64,000 bases of DNA from an uncultured Eubacteriales bacterium (lineage in GTDB: Bacteria > Bacillota > Clostridia > Oscillospirales > CAG-272), in NCBI GenBank assembly GCA_934525675.1, contig CAKSZH010000001.1, forward strand, positions 248,001 through 312,000. The letters run 5' to 3'. How positions within the stretch are numbered: position 1 is the first letter of the stretch; every line of letters begins with the position of its first letter. Shown here piece by piece: positions 33,568 through 43,128 of the stretch. The notes under the pieces were generated by a model that ran no database searches, was not told the DNA's origin, and worked only from the letters and a program-made list of their open reading frames with translations. The translations under genes and the position numbers were made by a program.

Positions 33568-35988
33568 ATGCGATACAATCCGGACAACGCATCGGTTGTG
33601 ATCAGCGCAGAAGAACTATGCTCCATTGCGCTCCGCACGGGCGGGCTGACGGGCGGACGTTTCTTTTCGGCGCCTCCGAGGCTGACGCACGACCGTCTTG
33701 CCGCCCTCTGCCGCGAGGAGGGCGAGAGCTACGCGGAGGGGGAGGAGATCACCCTGACCCGCCTGTATCACGGGATCTGCTATGAGATCACCGGGCGGGC
33801 AACCGGTATCTGCCGGCGAAACGGCGTGCTCACGGTCGATGAAGAGGTAACCGTCCCCTCGCGCGGAGCGGTGCCGCTGAAGCCCTCCGATCGCCGGAAA
33901 ACTCACCTTCGTATCTGCGCGTGGCTGGAAGCGGTATCAAAAGGGGAGGACAGGGTTTCGGTGCGCCTCATCTACCGTATCCCGTCGGAAAAGAGCACCG
34001 AATACCGGGAAGAGATCTCGGAAACAGCTTGGCTGACTGCGTTTGTCGAAACGCTTCTTTCCCGCGCAGAGCCGTATGCCGGGCACCTGATCCGGACGGA
34101 GACCGAGCGACGACCGACGTTTGCCCGTGCGGTGTTTCCTTTCCCCGATATGAGAGAGGGACAGGAGCTTCTGATCCGCGAGGCATTTCTCGATATCCGG
34201 CACGGAAAACGTTTGTTCGTGCAGGCGCCGACCGGCATCGGCAAAACCATTTCGGTGCTGTATCCGGCGGTACGTGCCGTCGGTGTCGGGGAAGCCGACC
34301 GGATCTTTTACCTGACCGCAAAGGCAAGCACCCGGCGCGAGGCTTTCCGCGCGGTGAAAAAACTGTACGAAGCCGGTGCAGAACTGCGGGCGGTGATCTT
34401 ATATGCCAAGGAACAGATGTGCGCACATCCCGACGGACCGGGCAGGGAGGGAGAGAACCGATGCACTCCCGACAAGTGCCCGCTTGCGCGGGGATATTAT
34501 GACCGCGCTTCCGGCGCGGTCGCGGAGCTGATCGCGTCCGGAAACGGATTTCCCGCGTCCTCGATCAGAGCGGCAGCGGGGAAGGCGCACATCTGCCCAT
34601 ATGAATTGTCGCTCGATCTGTCTGAATACTGCGACGTCATTATCTGCGATTACAACTATGTGTTTGACCCGGTCGTCCGCCTGCGCCGGTATTTCGGCGA
34701 AGGGGCAAAGGACCGCGGGGAGCGGTATGTCTTTCTTGTGGACGAGGCGCACAATCTCGGCGACCGCGCACGGGAAATGTACTCGGCGGAATTGAAGCTT
34801 TCCCGGCTCCTCTCGGCGGCGGAGCCCTTCGGCGGAGCCCGCGCGGCGTTTGACGGAGCGCTTTCCGACCTGTCCGGGGAGCTTGCCCGCATGAAACGAC
34901 TGTGTGCGGATACGCTTGTAAAGAATCCGGACGGGACCGAGGACGGGTACTTCGTGACACACGGAATGCCCGACCGGCTGATCGCTTCGGCGGAGCGTGC
35001 GGTCTCTCTTGGCGAACGTTGGAAGAAAAACAACATAGAGCCGCTTTCTTACGTAGCGCTTGACGGTGTTCTCTCCGATCTGCGGCGGTTCCTTTGCATC
35101 TGCGAGCGGTACGGGAAGGGGTATCTGACCTTCGCGGAGGTGCTCCGGGATGACGTGACGGTTCGCCTCGTCTGCCTGGACCCGTCGGAAGGGTTGGGCG
35201 CCGGGATGAACGCGGCGCGGGCGAGCATCCTGTTTTCCGCAACGCTGACCCCGACCGACTATTTTTCGGATATTCTCGGCGGAGGGAAGGACGCGGTCAC
35301 CGTTTCTCTTCCGTCGCCGTTCCCGAGAGAAAACCTGCTCGTTGCGGCGGTGGATTCGGTCAGCACGCGGTATGAGGACCGGGAAAAGAGCTACCGTAAG
35401 ATCGCCACATATATCGCGGCGGCAATCAGCGCGAAAAGAGGGAATTACATTGTGTATTTTCCTTCCTATGAATATCTGGAAAAGGTACGGGCTCTGTTTG
35501 AGGAGAAGTATCCGTCGGTCGAAACGGTTGTGCAGACAAAGGGAATGACGCATACGGAAAAAGAGAAGTTCCTTGCCTCGTTCACCGAAAACCACGAGAA
35601 TCTCCGGGTCGGCTTTTCTGTGCTCGGAGGGTCGTTTTCCGAGGGCGTCGATCTGCCGGGCGACTGCCTGATCGGTGTCATCGTGATCGGGGTCGGTCTG
35701 CCTGGGCTTTCCTCCGAGCGCAATATCCTCCGGGAGTATTACGAGGAGAGAAGCGGGAACGGGTATGATTACGCATATACCTATCCGGGAATGAATAATG
35801 TATTGCAGGCGGCGGGACGCGTCATCCGGACGGACACCGACCGCGGGATCGTCGTGCTGATCGACGACCGCTACCTGACGCCGCAATATCAGGCACTGTT
35901 CCCGGAGAACTGGGGAACCGTGACGGGTGTTCATGACGCCCGTTCCCTCGCCGCAATGGTCAGAGACTTCTGGCAGAGTAAAAATTAA
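33568..35988 (+). CDS. Fe-S superfamily 2 DNA helicase (XPD/DinG-like)
   Basis: The 806-residue protein is a 5'-3' helicase-like ATPase of the Rad3/XPD/DinG family. Walker A is VQAPTGIGKTISVLYP. The four Fe-S Cys lie between motifs I and II (MCAHP, RCTPDKCPL, HICPYELSL). Walker B is a DEAH box (VFLVDEAHNLGDRARE). Motif VI is LQAAGRVIRTDTDRG. An N-terminal region of about 190 residues precedes the helicase core and may be a nuclease-like or PD-(D/E)xK-type domain; the stretch is divergent, so that is a guess. ATG 33568 follows AAGGAGGGGATCGGC. A role in DNA repair or R-loop removal is likely. Confidence 0.87.
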   Translation: MRYNPDNASVVISAEELCSIALRTGGLTGGRFFSAPPRLTHDRLAALCREEGESYAEGEEITLTRLYHGICYEITGRATGICRRNGVLTVDEEVTVPSRGAVPLKPSDRRKTHLRICAWLEAVSKGEDRVSVRLIYRIPSEKSTEYREEISETAWLTAFVETLLSRAEPYAGHLIRTETERRPTFARAVFPFPDMREGQELLIREAFLDIRHGKRLFVQAPTGIGKTISVLYPAVRAVGVGEADRIFYLTAKASTRREAFRAVKKLYEAGAELRAVILYAKEQMCAHPDGPGREGENRCTPDKCPLARGYYDRASGAVAELIASGNGFPASSIRAAAGKAHICPYELSLDLSEYCDVIICDYNYVFDPVVRLRRYFGEGAKDRGERYVFLVDEAHNLGDRAREMYSAELKLSRLLSAAEPFGGARAAFDGALSDLSGELARMKRLCADTLVKNPDGTEDGYFVTHGMPDRLIASAERAVSLGERWKKNNIEPLSYVALDGVLSDLRRFLCICERYGKGYLTFAEVLRDDVTVRLVCLDPSEGLGAGMNAARASILFSATLTPTDYFSDILGGGKDAVTVSLPSPFPRENLLVAAVDSVSTRYEDREKSYRKIATYIAAAISAKRGNYIVYFPSYEYLEKVRALFEEKYPSVETVVQTKGMTHTEKEKFLASFTENHENLRVGFSVLGGSFSEGVDLPGDCLIGVIVIGVGLPGLSSERNILREYYEERSGNGYDYAYTYPGMNNVLQAAGRVIRTDTDRGIVVLIDDRYLTPQYQALFPENWGTVTGVHDARSLAAMVRDFWQSKN

Positions 35989-36019
35989 CAAGTTTTTTTG
36001 CAAAAAAATCAATTCAGAC

Positions 36020-36048
36020 TTGCTATTTTCCGCTTACGGTGATATAAT
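36020..36048 (+). promoter_or_regulatory. Predicted asnS promoter
   Basis: TTGCTA, 17-base spacer, TATAAT with an extended TGA. The 96-base leader shows no T-box sequence. Confidence 0.7.
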
Positions 36049-36144
36049 AATCATCTGATGTGAATAATACGGCGCCTTTTCTTGCAAAAATCGGGCGTCG
36101 GCATGAAGTTCGGATGAAAGATGTAAATTAAGGGAGAAACGGAC

Positions 36145-37539
36145 ATGGAAAGAATCGAAATTCGGAAGCTGTATGCGGATGCGTCTGCCTTTTCGGGCAA
36201 GACCATCACGGTCGCCGGTTGGGCGAGAACCATTCGCGCAAGCAATGCGTTCGGCTTCATCGAACTGAATGACGGCAGTTGCTTCGGAAATCTTCAGGTT
36301 GTTTTTGAGGCGGAAAAGCTGGAAAACTATAAAGATATTGCAAAGCAGAATGTCGGCTGTGCACTGATCGTGACGGGCGAGATCAAATTGACCCCCGACG
36401 CGCCCCAGCCGTTTGAAATCCATGCAGTAAAGATCGACGTGGAGGGGGCATCCACGCCGGATTACCCGCTTCAGAAGAAGCGCCACACAATGGAATTCCT
36501 CCGCACCATCGCACATCTGCGCCCGCGCACCAATACCTATAACGCGGTGTTCCGCGTCCGTTCGGTCGCGGCATTTGCCATCCATAAGTTTTTCCAGGAG
36601 CGCGGCTTTGTGTACGCACAGACGCCGCTCATCACCGGTTCCGACTGTGAGGGTGCCGGCGAGATGTTTCAGGTGACGACGCTTGACCTTGATAATGTAC
36701 CGAAGACTCCGGACGGCAAGGTGGACTACTCGCAGGATTTCTTCGGCAAGAAGACCAGTCTCACGGTATCGGGTCAGCTCAACGCGGAGACCTTTGCACA
36801 GGCATTCGGCAGTGTTTATACCTTCGGACCGACCTTCCGCGCGGAAAAATCCAACACCCAGCGCCACGCGGCGGAATTCTGGATGGTGGAGCCCGAGATC
36901 GCGTTTGCCGATCTTTCGGACGATATGCAGCTTGCCGAGGACATGATCAAATCCGTCCTTCGGTATGTGATGGAGCAGTGCCCCGGAGACATGGAATTCT
37001 TCAACAAATTCTTTGACAAGGGACTGATTGACCGGATCAACCACCTCATCAACAGCGATTTCGGCAGAGTGACCTACACCGAGGCGATCGACCTCTTACA
37101 GAAGAGCGGTCACAAGTTCGAGTACCCTGTTTACTGGGGCATGGATATGCAGACCGAGCATGAGAGATACCTGACCGAACAGATCTTCGGCAAGCCCGTG
37201 TTCGTTACCGATTATCCCCGTGAGATCAAGGCATTCTATATGCGTCTCAACGACGACGGAAAGACGGTTGCCGCCATGGATATGCTGGTGCCGGGCGTCG
37301 GCGAGCTGATCGGCGGCTCTCAAAGAGAGGAACGCCTCGATTATCTGCTGGATGCCATGAAGCGGTTCGGACTCCGTGAGGAGGATTACTGGTGGTATCT
37401 CGAGCTTCGCAAATACGGCGGAACCCACCACGCGGGCTTCGGTCTCGGCTTTGAAAGACTGATCATGTATATCACGGGCGTTTCCAACATCCGCGATGTG
37501 GAAGCCTTCCCGAGAACCACGGGCAACGCCGATTTCTGA
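36145..37539 (+). CDS. asnS: Asparagine-tRNA ligase
   Basis: The 464-residue class IIb synthetase charges tRNA(Asn). An OB-fold anticodon-binding domain (about 1-110, with ITVAGWARTIRASNAFGFIE) is followed by the catalytic domain. Motif 2 surrounds TFGPTFRAEKSNTQRHAAEF and motif 3 is GFGLGFERLIMYITG. The TFRAEKSNT loop is of the AsnRS type. AAGGGAG precedes the ATG. The aminotransferase gene follows after 71 bases, probably on the same transcript. Confidence 0.95.
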   Translation: MERIEIRKLYADASAFSGKTITVAGWARTIRASNAFGFIELNDGSCFGNLQVVFEAEKLENYKDIAKQNVGCALIVTGEIKLTPDAPQPFEIHAVKIDVEGASTPDYPLQKKRHTMEFLRTIAHLRPRTNTYNAVFRVRSVAAFAIHKFFQERGFVYAQTPLITGSDCEGAGEMFQVTTLDLDNVPKTPDGKVDYSQDFFGKKTSLTVSGQLNAETFAQAFGSVYTFGPTFRAEKSNTQRHAAEFWMVEPEIAFADLSDDMQLAEDMIKSVLRYVMEQCPGDMEFFNKFFDKGLIDRINHLINSDFGRVTYTEAIDLLQKSGHKFEYPVYWGMDMQTEHERYLTEQIFGKPVFVTDYPREIKAFYMRLNDDGKTVAAMDMLVPGVGELIGGSQREERLDYLLDAMKRFGLREEDYWWYLELRKYGGTHHAGFGLGFERLIMYITGVSNIRDVEAFPRTTGNADF

Positions 37540-37610
37540 TCGCAGAGCGGTCATCCCCGTCCCGACTCCGCCGTTTACCGACATAATTACTGAAGCGAAA
37601 GAGGAATCCC

Positions 37611-38897
37611 ATGCAATATACCGAAATGAGCCGTCAGAAACTGACCGCGCTGAAAGCAAAACTGACCGAAGAATATGAGGCGTTCCGGGAGCGGAAGCTG
37701 TCCCTCGATCTGTCGCGCGGAAAACCCGGCAGTGTACAGCTGGACCTTTTGCAGGGAATGCTGTCCTGTATTTCCACTTCCGCCGACTGCCAGGGGGCAG
37801 ACGGCTTCGATTACCGTAACTACGGACTACTGGAAGGTATTCCGGAAGCCAAGAAGATGTTTTCCGAACTGCTTGAGATTCCCGAAAAGAACCTCATCAT
37901 CGGCGGGAACTCTTCTCTCAATCTCATGTACGATACGGTGGCTCGCGCAATGCTGTACGGCGTTGCGGGCAGCGACCGCCCGTGGTGCCGGGAAGAAAAG
38001 ATCCGTTTCCTTTGCCCCGCGCCCGGGTACGACCGCCACTTTGCCATCTGTGAATCGCTCGGCATTGAGATGCTGACCGTTCACATGACCCCGACGGGAC
38101 CCGATATGGACGAGGTGGAGCGCCTTGTTGCCGCTGATGCTTCGGTCAAGGGCATCTGGTGTTGCCCCAAGTATTCCAATCCCGACGGCATTACCTATTC
38201 CGACGAAACGGTACGCCGCCTTGCCGTCATGAAGACCGCCGCGAAGGATTTCCGTATTTTCTGGGATAACGCCTATGCAGTGCACGACCTGTATCCCGAC
38301 CGCCGCGACACGCTTCTGAACATCTTTGACGTGGCAAAGGGGGCGGGAACACTCGACCGGATTTTCTACTTTGCGTCCACCTCCAAGATTTCGTTCCCCG
38401 GTTCCGGTGTTGCGATCATGGCAATGTCGGATGACAATCTGGCACAGATCAAGCCGATCATGGGTGTTCAGACCATCGGCTTTGATAAGATCAACCAGAT
38501 CCGCCACGTACGATATTTCGGCTCAGCGTCGAACATCCGCAGTCATATGGTGGTGCTTGCAGATCTCATTCGCCCGAAATTCCGCATCGTGCTTGACACG
38601 ATGGAGCGGGACCTCGGCGGAACGGGCATCGCGCGCTGGACAGACCCGAACGGCGGCTATTTTATCAGTCTTTACGTTATGCCCGGTTGTGCAAAACGAA
38701 CCTTTGCTCTGGCGCAGCAAGCCGGTGTGAAGTTAACGCAGGTCGGCGCTACTTACCCCTACGGAAAGGACCCGGAGGACAGCAATATCCGCATTGCTCC
38801 GACATATCCCTCAACCGAGGATCTCATGGCGGCGATGGATGTCCTGACGGTCTGTGTCCGGCTTGCGGTACTTGAAAAATTGCTCGGCGATAATTGA
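37611..38897 (+). CDS. Class I aminotransferase (aspartate aminotransferase, subgroup Ic-like)
   Basis: The 428-residue PLP enzyme opens with KLSLDLSRGKPGSVQLDLLQ. It has the Asn/Asp pair CCPKYSNPDGITYSDETVRR and IFWDNAYAVHDL, and the PLP lysine in FYFASTSKISFPGSG. The layout matches the aspartate aminotransferase family PF12897. It probably links aspartate and oxaloacetate, which would suit a neighbour of asnS; the substrate is not proven. AGAGGAATCCC precedes the ATG. A hairpin (GGCGGG / CCCGCC, about 38921-38936) follows the stop. Confidence 0.82.
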   Translation: MQYTEMSRQKLTALKAKLTEEYEAFRERKLSLDLSRGKPGSVQLDLLQGMLSCISTSADCQGADGFDYRNYGLLEGIPEAKKMFSELLEIPEKNLIIGGNSSLNLMYDTVARAMLYGVAGSDRPWCREEKIRFLCPAPGYDRHFAICESLGIEMLTVHMTPTGPDMDEVERLVAADASVKGIWCCPKYSNPDGITYSDETVRRLAVMKTAAKDFRIFWDNAYAVHDLYPDRRDTLLNIFDVAKGAGTLDRIFYFASTSKISFPGSGVAIMAMSDDNLAQIKPIMGVQTIGFDKINQIRHVRYFGSASNIRSHMVVLADLIRPKFRIVLDTMERDLGGTGIARWTDPNGGYFISLYVMPGCAKRTFALAQQAGVKLTQVGATYPYGKDPEDSNIRIAPTYPSTEDLMAAMDVLTVCVRLAVLEKLLGDN

Positions 38898-38982
38898 CAT
38901 CTGATAAAAAATCCGAGAGGGCGGGGATTCCCGCCTTTCTCTGTGCCGCGGAAGGATTACCTGACGGCAGAAAGGAATGAAT

Positions 38983-39741
38983 ATGGATGCTGAGTTGCTG
39001 ACGACGTTCGGAGTGGTGTTTCTGACGGTATTCATTGCGGAAATGGGCGACAAGACCCAACTCCTGATGGTCGCCATGGCGAAAAAATACCGCATCCGCG
39101 ATATCGTGATCGGTGTCGGACTTTCGATCATTGTGCTCAATCTCGTTGCAGTCGCGCTCGGTTCTCTGATCGGAGACCTGCTTCCGACCATGATGATCAA
39201 CCTGGCGGCAGGTCTTGCGTTCTTTTACTTTGCCACCTCCGCGCTTCTGACAGACTCGGAGGAGGAAACGGTCAGGAGTGGCGGCAGATTCGGTGCAATC
39301 GCCTCCACCTTCGGAATCTTCTTTCTCGGAGAGCTGGGAGATAAGACACAACTGACCGCGCTTGCCCTGTCCGCGGAGCAGTCGGCGGGGAAGTTTTCCT
39401 TTCCGAACGTCCTGATGGTTTTCCTCGGTGCAACGCTTGCACTTTATGCCGCTGACGCAATCGGACTTGTCGTCGGATATTTTCTCGGTAAGAGCATTCC
39501 GAATTGGGTGTTCGGATGGCTGTCCTACGTTCTGTTCGCCGCGTTCGGCGTGATGAAACTGCTTGACGGCTTCGGCGAATTGTTCGGGACCGGGTATCTG
39601 GATTTCGCGCGTCCGCTTTTCTGGGAGGTCCTTTGTACCGTCATCCCGACTCTGATTTTTGTGGCGGTCTCCATGACGATCAAGTTCCGCAGAATGGCGG
39701 CAGAAGAGAAAGCCGCAAAGTCGGAAGGAAATCATGAATAA
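38983..39741 (+). CDS. TMEM165/GDT1 family cation exporter (UPF0016)
   Basis: The 252-residue membrane protein has two halves, each with the family signature E-x-G-D-K-(T/S)-Q: FIAEMGDKTQLLMVAMAKK and LGELGDKTQLTALALSAEQ. Six or seven hydrophobic segments are visible. Relatives export Mn2+ (or Ca2+) in exchange for protons. I favour ATG 38983 (AAAGG seven bases upstream) over 38977. No yybP-ykoY manganese riboswitch fits in the 85-base space before it. It overlaps the radical SAM gene by eight bases (ATGAATAA). Confidence 0.88.
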   Translation: MDAELLTTFGVVFLTVFIAEMGDKTQLLMVAMAKKYRIRDIVIGVGLSIIVLNLVAVALGSLIGDLLPTMMINLAAGLAFFYFATSALLTDSEEETVRSGGRFGAIASTFGIFFLGELGDKTQLTALALSAEQSAGKFSFPNVLMVFLGATLALYAADAIGLVVGYFLGKSIPNWVFGWLSYVLFAAFGVMKLLDGFGELFGTGYLDFARPLFWEVLCTVIPTLIFVAVSMTIKFRRMAAEEKAAKSEGNHE

Positions 39742-40711
39742 GAAACCGGGGAACAGGCAGAAGGATACCAATCCCTTTCCGTACAGCGACTCGAACAAAC
39801 GCTATTACACCTACGATTACTGGCTGAAGAAGACCTTTGGCGGCAAGTGCGCCCGCATTCCGCTGGACGCGGGCTTCACCTGTCCGAACATCGACGGGCA
39901 CTGTTCCGTCGGTGGCTGTATCTACTGCTCCCCGCGCGGGAGCGGGGACTTCGCAGGGGACGCCGCCCTGCCGATTGCCGTGCAGTACGAACGGGAACGC
40001 CGGAGACTGTCCGCCAAATGGAGCACCGAACGCACCATTCCGTATTTTCAGGCGCACACGAACACGTATGCGCCCCTTTCCGTATTGCAGGAGAAATTCG
40101 ACGAAGCGCTCCGTTTTGACGGGGCGGTGGGACTTGCCGTTGCCACGCGTGCCGACTGCCTGCCGGACGATATCGTCCGCTATCTCGGCGGACTTGCGGA
40201 CAAGACGGTGCTGTGCGTGGAGCTGGGACTTCAGACCGCATCCGATCGGACGGCGGCGCTCATCAACCGGGGACACACGTTTGCGGATTTTTGCGACGGA
40301 TACCGGAAACTGCGCGATATATCGGACAAAATACAGGTCTGTGTACACATAATTTTCGGTCTTCCGGGAGAAACAGAGGCAGATATGCTGGATACGGTGC
40401 GGGCGGTTGCCGCCCTGAAACCGAATCAGATCAAGATCCATTTGCTTCACGTGCTTCGCGGCACGGTGCTTGCGGGAATGTACCTGCGCGGTGAATACCA
40501 GCCGATGAAACGCGAAGATTACATCCGCACGGTGGGGGAGGCACTGACGCTTTTGCCTCCGGATACCGTTATCTGCCGCCTGACCGGGGATGGTAAGGGA
40601 AGCGACCTTCTGGCGCCGGACTGGAGCCGGGACAAGCGGTCCGTCCTCAACGACATTGACAAGTGGCTGTACACGCACGATGCGTGGCAGGGGAAAAATT
40701 ACGACGGTTGA
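39734..40711 (+). CDS. TIGR01212 family radical SAM protein (YhcC-like)
   Basis: The 325-residue radical SAM enzyme starts with the family region FPYSDSNKRYYTYDYWLKK. The cluster motif is of the extended YhcC type, TCPNIDGHCSVGGCIYC, where the last three Cys bind the 4Fe-4S cluster. A GLPGET-like SAM-barrel segment (HIIFGLPGETEADMLDT) follows. Family members are linked to tRNA or biotin/Elp3-like chemistry, but the substrate is not known. GGAAGGAAATC precedes the ATG. The 3' end is part of an imperfect tandem duplication (40667-40810). Confidence 0.87.
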   Translation: MNKKPGNRQKDTNPFPYSDSNKRYYTYDYWLKKTFGGKCARIPLDAGFTCPNIDGHCSVGGCIYCSPRGSGDFAGDAALPIAVQYERERRRLSAKWSTERTIPYFQAHTNTYAPLSVLQEKFDEALRFDGAVGLAVATRADCLPDDIVRYLGGLADKTVLCVELGLQTASDRTAALINRGHTFADFCDGYRKLRDISDKIQVCVHIIFGLPGETEADMLDTVRAVAALKPNQIKIHLLHVLRGTVLAGMYLRGEYQPMKREDYIRTVGEALTLLPPDTVICRLTGDGKGSDLLAPDWSRDKRSVLNDIDKWLYTHDAWQGKNYDG

Positions 40712-40810
40712 AACACAATCCCGCAAAGAAGCGTTTTGGGCTGTACACGCGACGTATGGCACGGAAAAAGCTACGGCGACTGACACAAGCCCCCGTGAAA
40801 AAACTTTTCC
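40667..40810. repeat. Imperfect tandem duplication of about 72 bp
   Basis: Copy 1 (about 40667-40737) covers the last codons of the radical SAM gene and the bases after its stop. Copy 2 (about 40738-40810) is wholly intergenic. Both begin TGG(G)CTGTACACGC and share GGNGAAAAANNTACG. By eye roughly 70% of positions match with a few small gaps. Copy 2 keeps no stop in the equivalent place. Confidence 0.55.
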
Positions 40811-40817
40811 GGAAATC

Positions 40818-40846
40818 TTGCATCGCTGTCGGCACTATGCTATAAT
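40818..40846 (+). promoter_or_regulatory. Predicted yqhQ promoter
   Basis: TTGCAT, 17-base spacer, TATAAT with an extended TGC. It leaves a leader of about 135 bases. Confidence 0.78.
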
Positions 40847-40990
40847 ATATTAGAATGTGTTGTGCGACCGGGAAAACGCGGCGGAGTGCTTTCTTCGTCA
40901 TGCGTCGTACCGTGTCTTTCGGGTGCTGTGTGCCGTGTGTGGCGCTGAACCGGGCACCTGTCGTGCGACAGAGAGGATTGGAGAAAATCA

Positions 40991-42367
40991 TTGAGTAAAA
41001 AAGAAGAAGCAAAGTCGACCCGCAAGACCTCTATCGGCGGGCAGGCTTTGATGGAAGGTATTATGATGCGCGGTCCCGAAAAGACCGCCATGGCGGTCCG
41101 CACGCCAAACGGGGACATTGTTCTCGAGGATTGGGAAAATCATGTCGCAAAGCGTCCGCGGATCGCAAAGGTTCCCGTCATCCGCGGGGTGGTCGGATTT
41201 GTTGATTCCATGATCACCGGCTACCGGTGTCTCATGCGTTCAGCGGAAATCACGGCACTGGAGGACGTTCTGGAGCCGGATGAAACCAAAGAGGAAGAGG
41301 ACGGGAAGCACATAACTCTGATTGAGGGCAACGGACCGGTTCCCGGCTACCTGTTGTCTGATCTGAAGGAAAAGGAAGACAAGGCGGAACAAAGGGAAGA
41401 GAATTCCTCCGCCGATGTGCAGACCGCCTCCGGGCAGACGGTATCCGATGCGGAAGATACCGACTCTTCGGCTGGTGCCGTGGTCGACGAACCGGTTTCC
41501 GAAGGGAAATCGACCGGGGATAAAACCGGGGGAAAAGGCAAAAATAAAAAGGACAGCAAAGAGGACGAAAAGCTCTCAAAGGGAACCTGGAACGCAATGA
41601 TGGGGGTGAGCATCGTGCTGGCGCTCGCGCTTTGCGTGACGTTTTTCGTGATCCTTCCGTCGTTTCTGTATATTCTGTTCAGCGGTCTGATGCTAAAGGC
41701 AAACCCGGAAAACGTGCTGTTTCTTCCCGATATTGCCAACGTCGGAAAGTGGTCGTGGAGAGCGGTTGCGGGGATCTTCGGAGCTGAATATACTACGATC
41801 GACCCCACGGTGCTGAGTGCGGGTACGCTCGCGCTCCGTTCGCTCATCAAGTCCGCGTTCGAAGGTGTGCTCAAGATCCTGCTCCTCGTCGGGTACATGG
41901 CGGCGATTTCGCTGATGAAGGACATCCGCCGAACCTTCATGTATCACGGCGCGGAACACAAGACTATCTTCTGTTATGAAAAGGGACTGGATCTCACGGT
42001 GGAAAACGTCCGTCTCCAGAGACGTTTCCATCCCCGCTGCGGAACCTCGTTCCTCATCCTGATGCTGTTGGTCAGCGTGTTTGTCACCTTCTTCATTGAC
42101 CCGCTCTGTGTCCTCATCTTCGGAAACGTTCCCGCGCTTGCTGTCCGGATCATCGTGAAGATCTGCCTCATCCCGCTCATCATGGGACTTGGCTACGAGC
42201 TTCTCAAATTCGCCGGCAGGCACGACAATCTTCTGACTAAGATCATCTCCGCGCCCGGCGTGGCGCTTCAGCATATCACGGTCTTTGAACCGACCGACGA
42301 TATGATCGAGTGTGCGATTGCCGCCGTCAAAAAGGTCATTCCCGCGGACGGAAGCGACAAATGGTAA
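40991..42367 (+). CDS. yqhQ: DUF1385 (YqhQ) family membrane protein
   Basis: The 458 residues contain the DUF1385 signature TSIGGQALMEGIMMRGPEKT at the N-terminus and the membrane core with FMYHGAEHKTIFCYEKGLDL and RFHPRCGTSFLILM. The start is a TTG at 40991 with GGAG eight bases upstream, because no ATG or GTG is suitably placed. Between the first domain and the membrane core lies a roughly 110-residue charged insertion (acidic, then Lys-rich, GGKGKNKKDSKEDEKLSKGT), which makes the protein longer than the usual 300 or so residues. The function is unknown. nagB follows after 38 bases. Confidence 0.85.
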   Translation: MSKKEEAKSTRKTSIGGQALMEGIMMRGPEKTAMAVRTPNGDIVLEDWENHVAKRPRIAKVPVIRGVVGFVDSMITGYRCLMRSAEITALEDVLEPDETKEEEDGKHITLIEGNGPVPGYLLSDLKEKEDKAEQREENSSADVQTASGQTVSDAEDTDSSAGAVVDEPVSEGKSTGDKTGGKGKNKKDSKEDEKLSKGTWNAMMGVSIVLALALCVTFFVILPSFLYILFSGLMLKANPENVLFLPDIANVGKWSWRAVAGIFGAEYTTIDPTVLSAGTLALRSLIKSAFEGVLKILLLVGYMAAISLMKDIRRTFMYHGAEHKTIFCYEKGLDLTVENVRLQRRFHPRCGTSFLILMLLVSVFVTFFIDPLCVLIFGNVPALAVRIIVKICLIPLIMGLGYELLKFAGRHDNLLTKIISAPGVALQHITVFEPTDDMIECAIAAVKKVIPADGSDKW

Positions 42368-42405
42368 TCCAATTCAGAACGCATATGCGGAAAGGCAGTA
42401 ATAAT

Positions 42406-43128
42406 ATGAGAATTATTGAATGTGAGAATTATGAAGAAATGTCGGACGCGGCGGCAAAGATTGTCGCAGAACTGGTGAAGAACAAGCCCGACTGTGTGCT
42501 CGGCCTTGCGACCGGTTCCACGCCGGAGGGGCTTTACGCAAAACTGGTGAAGGGATATGAGAGCGGAGAGCTTGATTTCTCCCGCGTCCGTTCGGTCAAC
42601 CTGGATGAATACTATCCCATCTCCCCCGACAACGATCAGAGTTACCGTTACTTCATGAACAAGCATCTGTTCGATCATGTGAACATTGACAAGAAGAATA
42701 CGCACGTGCCGGACGGCTCTGCGGCGGACCCCGAACAGGCTTGCCGCGATTACGAAGAGATCATCGCGTCTCTTCCGCAGGTGGACATCCAGATTCTCGG
42801 CATCGGGCAGAACGGGCACATCGCGTTCAATGAGCCGGCGGAGGAACTGATCTCCGTCACGCACAAGACCGCCTTGACCGAAAATACCATCAACGCGAAC
42901 GCCCGGTTTTTTGCATCCCCCGAGGAGGTTCCGACGCATGCCCTGACCATGGGAATCGGCTCCATTATGAAGGCAAAGAAGATCATCATCATGGCAAACG
43001 GCGCAGCCAAGCGCGACGCGATTGCCAAGCTGCTCTCCGGCAACCTGACGACCGCCTGCCCGGCGTCCATGCTCAATCTGCATCCCGACGTGGTCGTTAT
43101 CTGCGACCGCGCGGCACTCGGTAAATGA
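42406..43128 (+). CDS. nagB: Glucosamine-6-phosphate deaminase
   Basis: NagB (240 residues) converts glucosamine-6-phosphate to fructose-6-phosphate and ammonia. It has GLATGSTPEGLYAKL, the active-site VNLDEYYPISPDNDQSYR, GIGQNGHIAFNEPAEE and THALTMGIGSIMKAKKIIIM. It lacks the C-terminal allosteric extension of E. coli NagB, as in other Bacillota. I chose ATG 42406 over a longer frame that overlaps yqhQ; GGAAAGG lies upstream. Its stop overlaps the next gene (ATGA). nagA is absent locally. Confidence 0.94.
   Translation: MRIIECENYEEMSDAAAKIVAELVKNKPDCVLGLATGSTPEGLYAKLVKGYESGELDFSRVRSVNLDEYYPISPDNDQSYRYFMNKHLFDHVNIDKKNTHVPDGSAADPEQACRDYEEIIASLPQVDIQILGIGQNGHIAFNEPAEELISVTHKTALTENTINANARFFASPEEVPTHALTMGIGSIMKAKKIIIMANGAAKRDAIAKLLSGNLTTACPASMLNLHPDVVVICDRAALGK

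Noticed and set aside
38898..38982. yybP-ykoY manganese riboswitch before the GDT1-type exporter
   Set aside because: The 85-base space is too short and lacks the conserved loop sequences.
40663..40845. Small basic open frame with an internal repeat
   Set aside because: The repeat is in the DNA (the tandem duplication) and the frame overlaps the radical SAM gene with no ribosome binding site.
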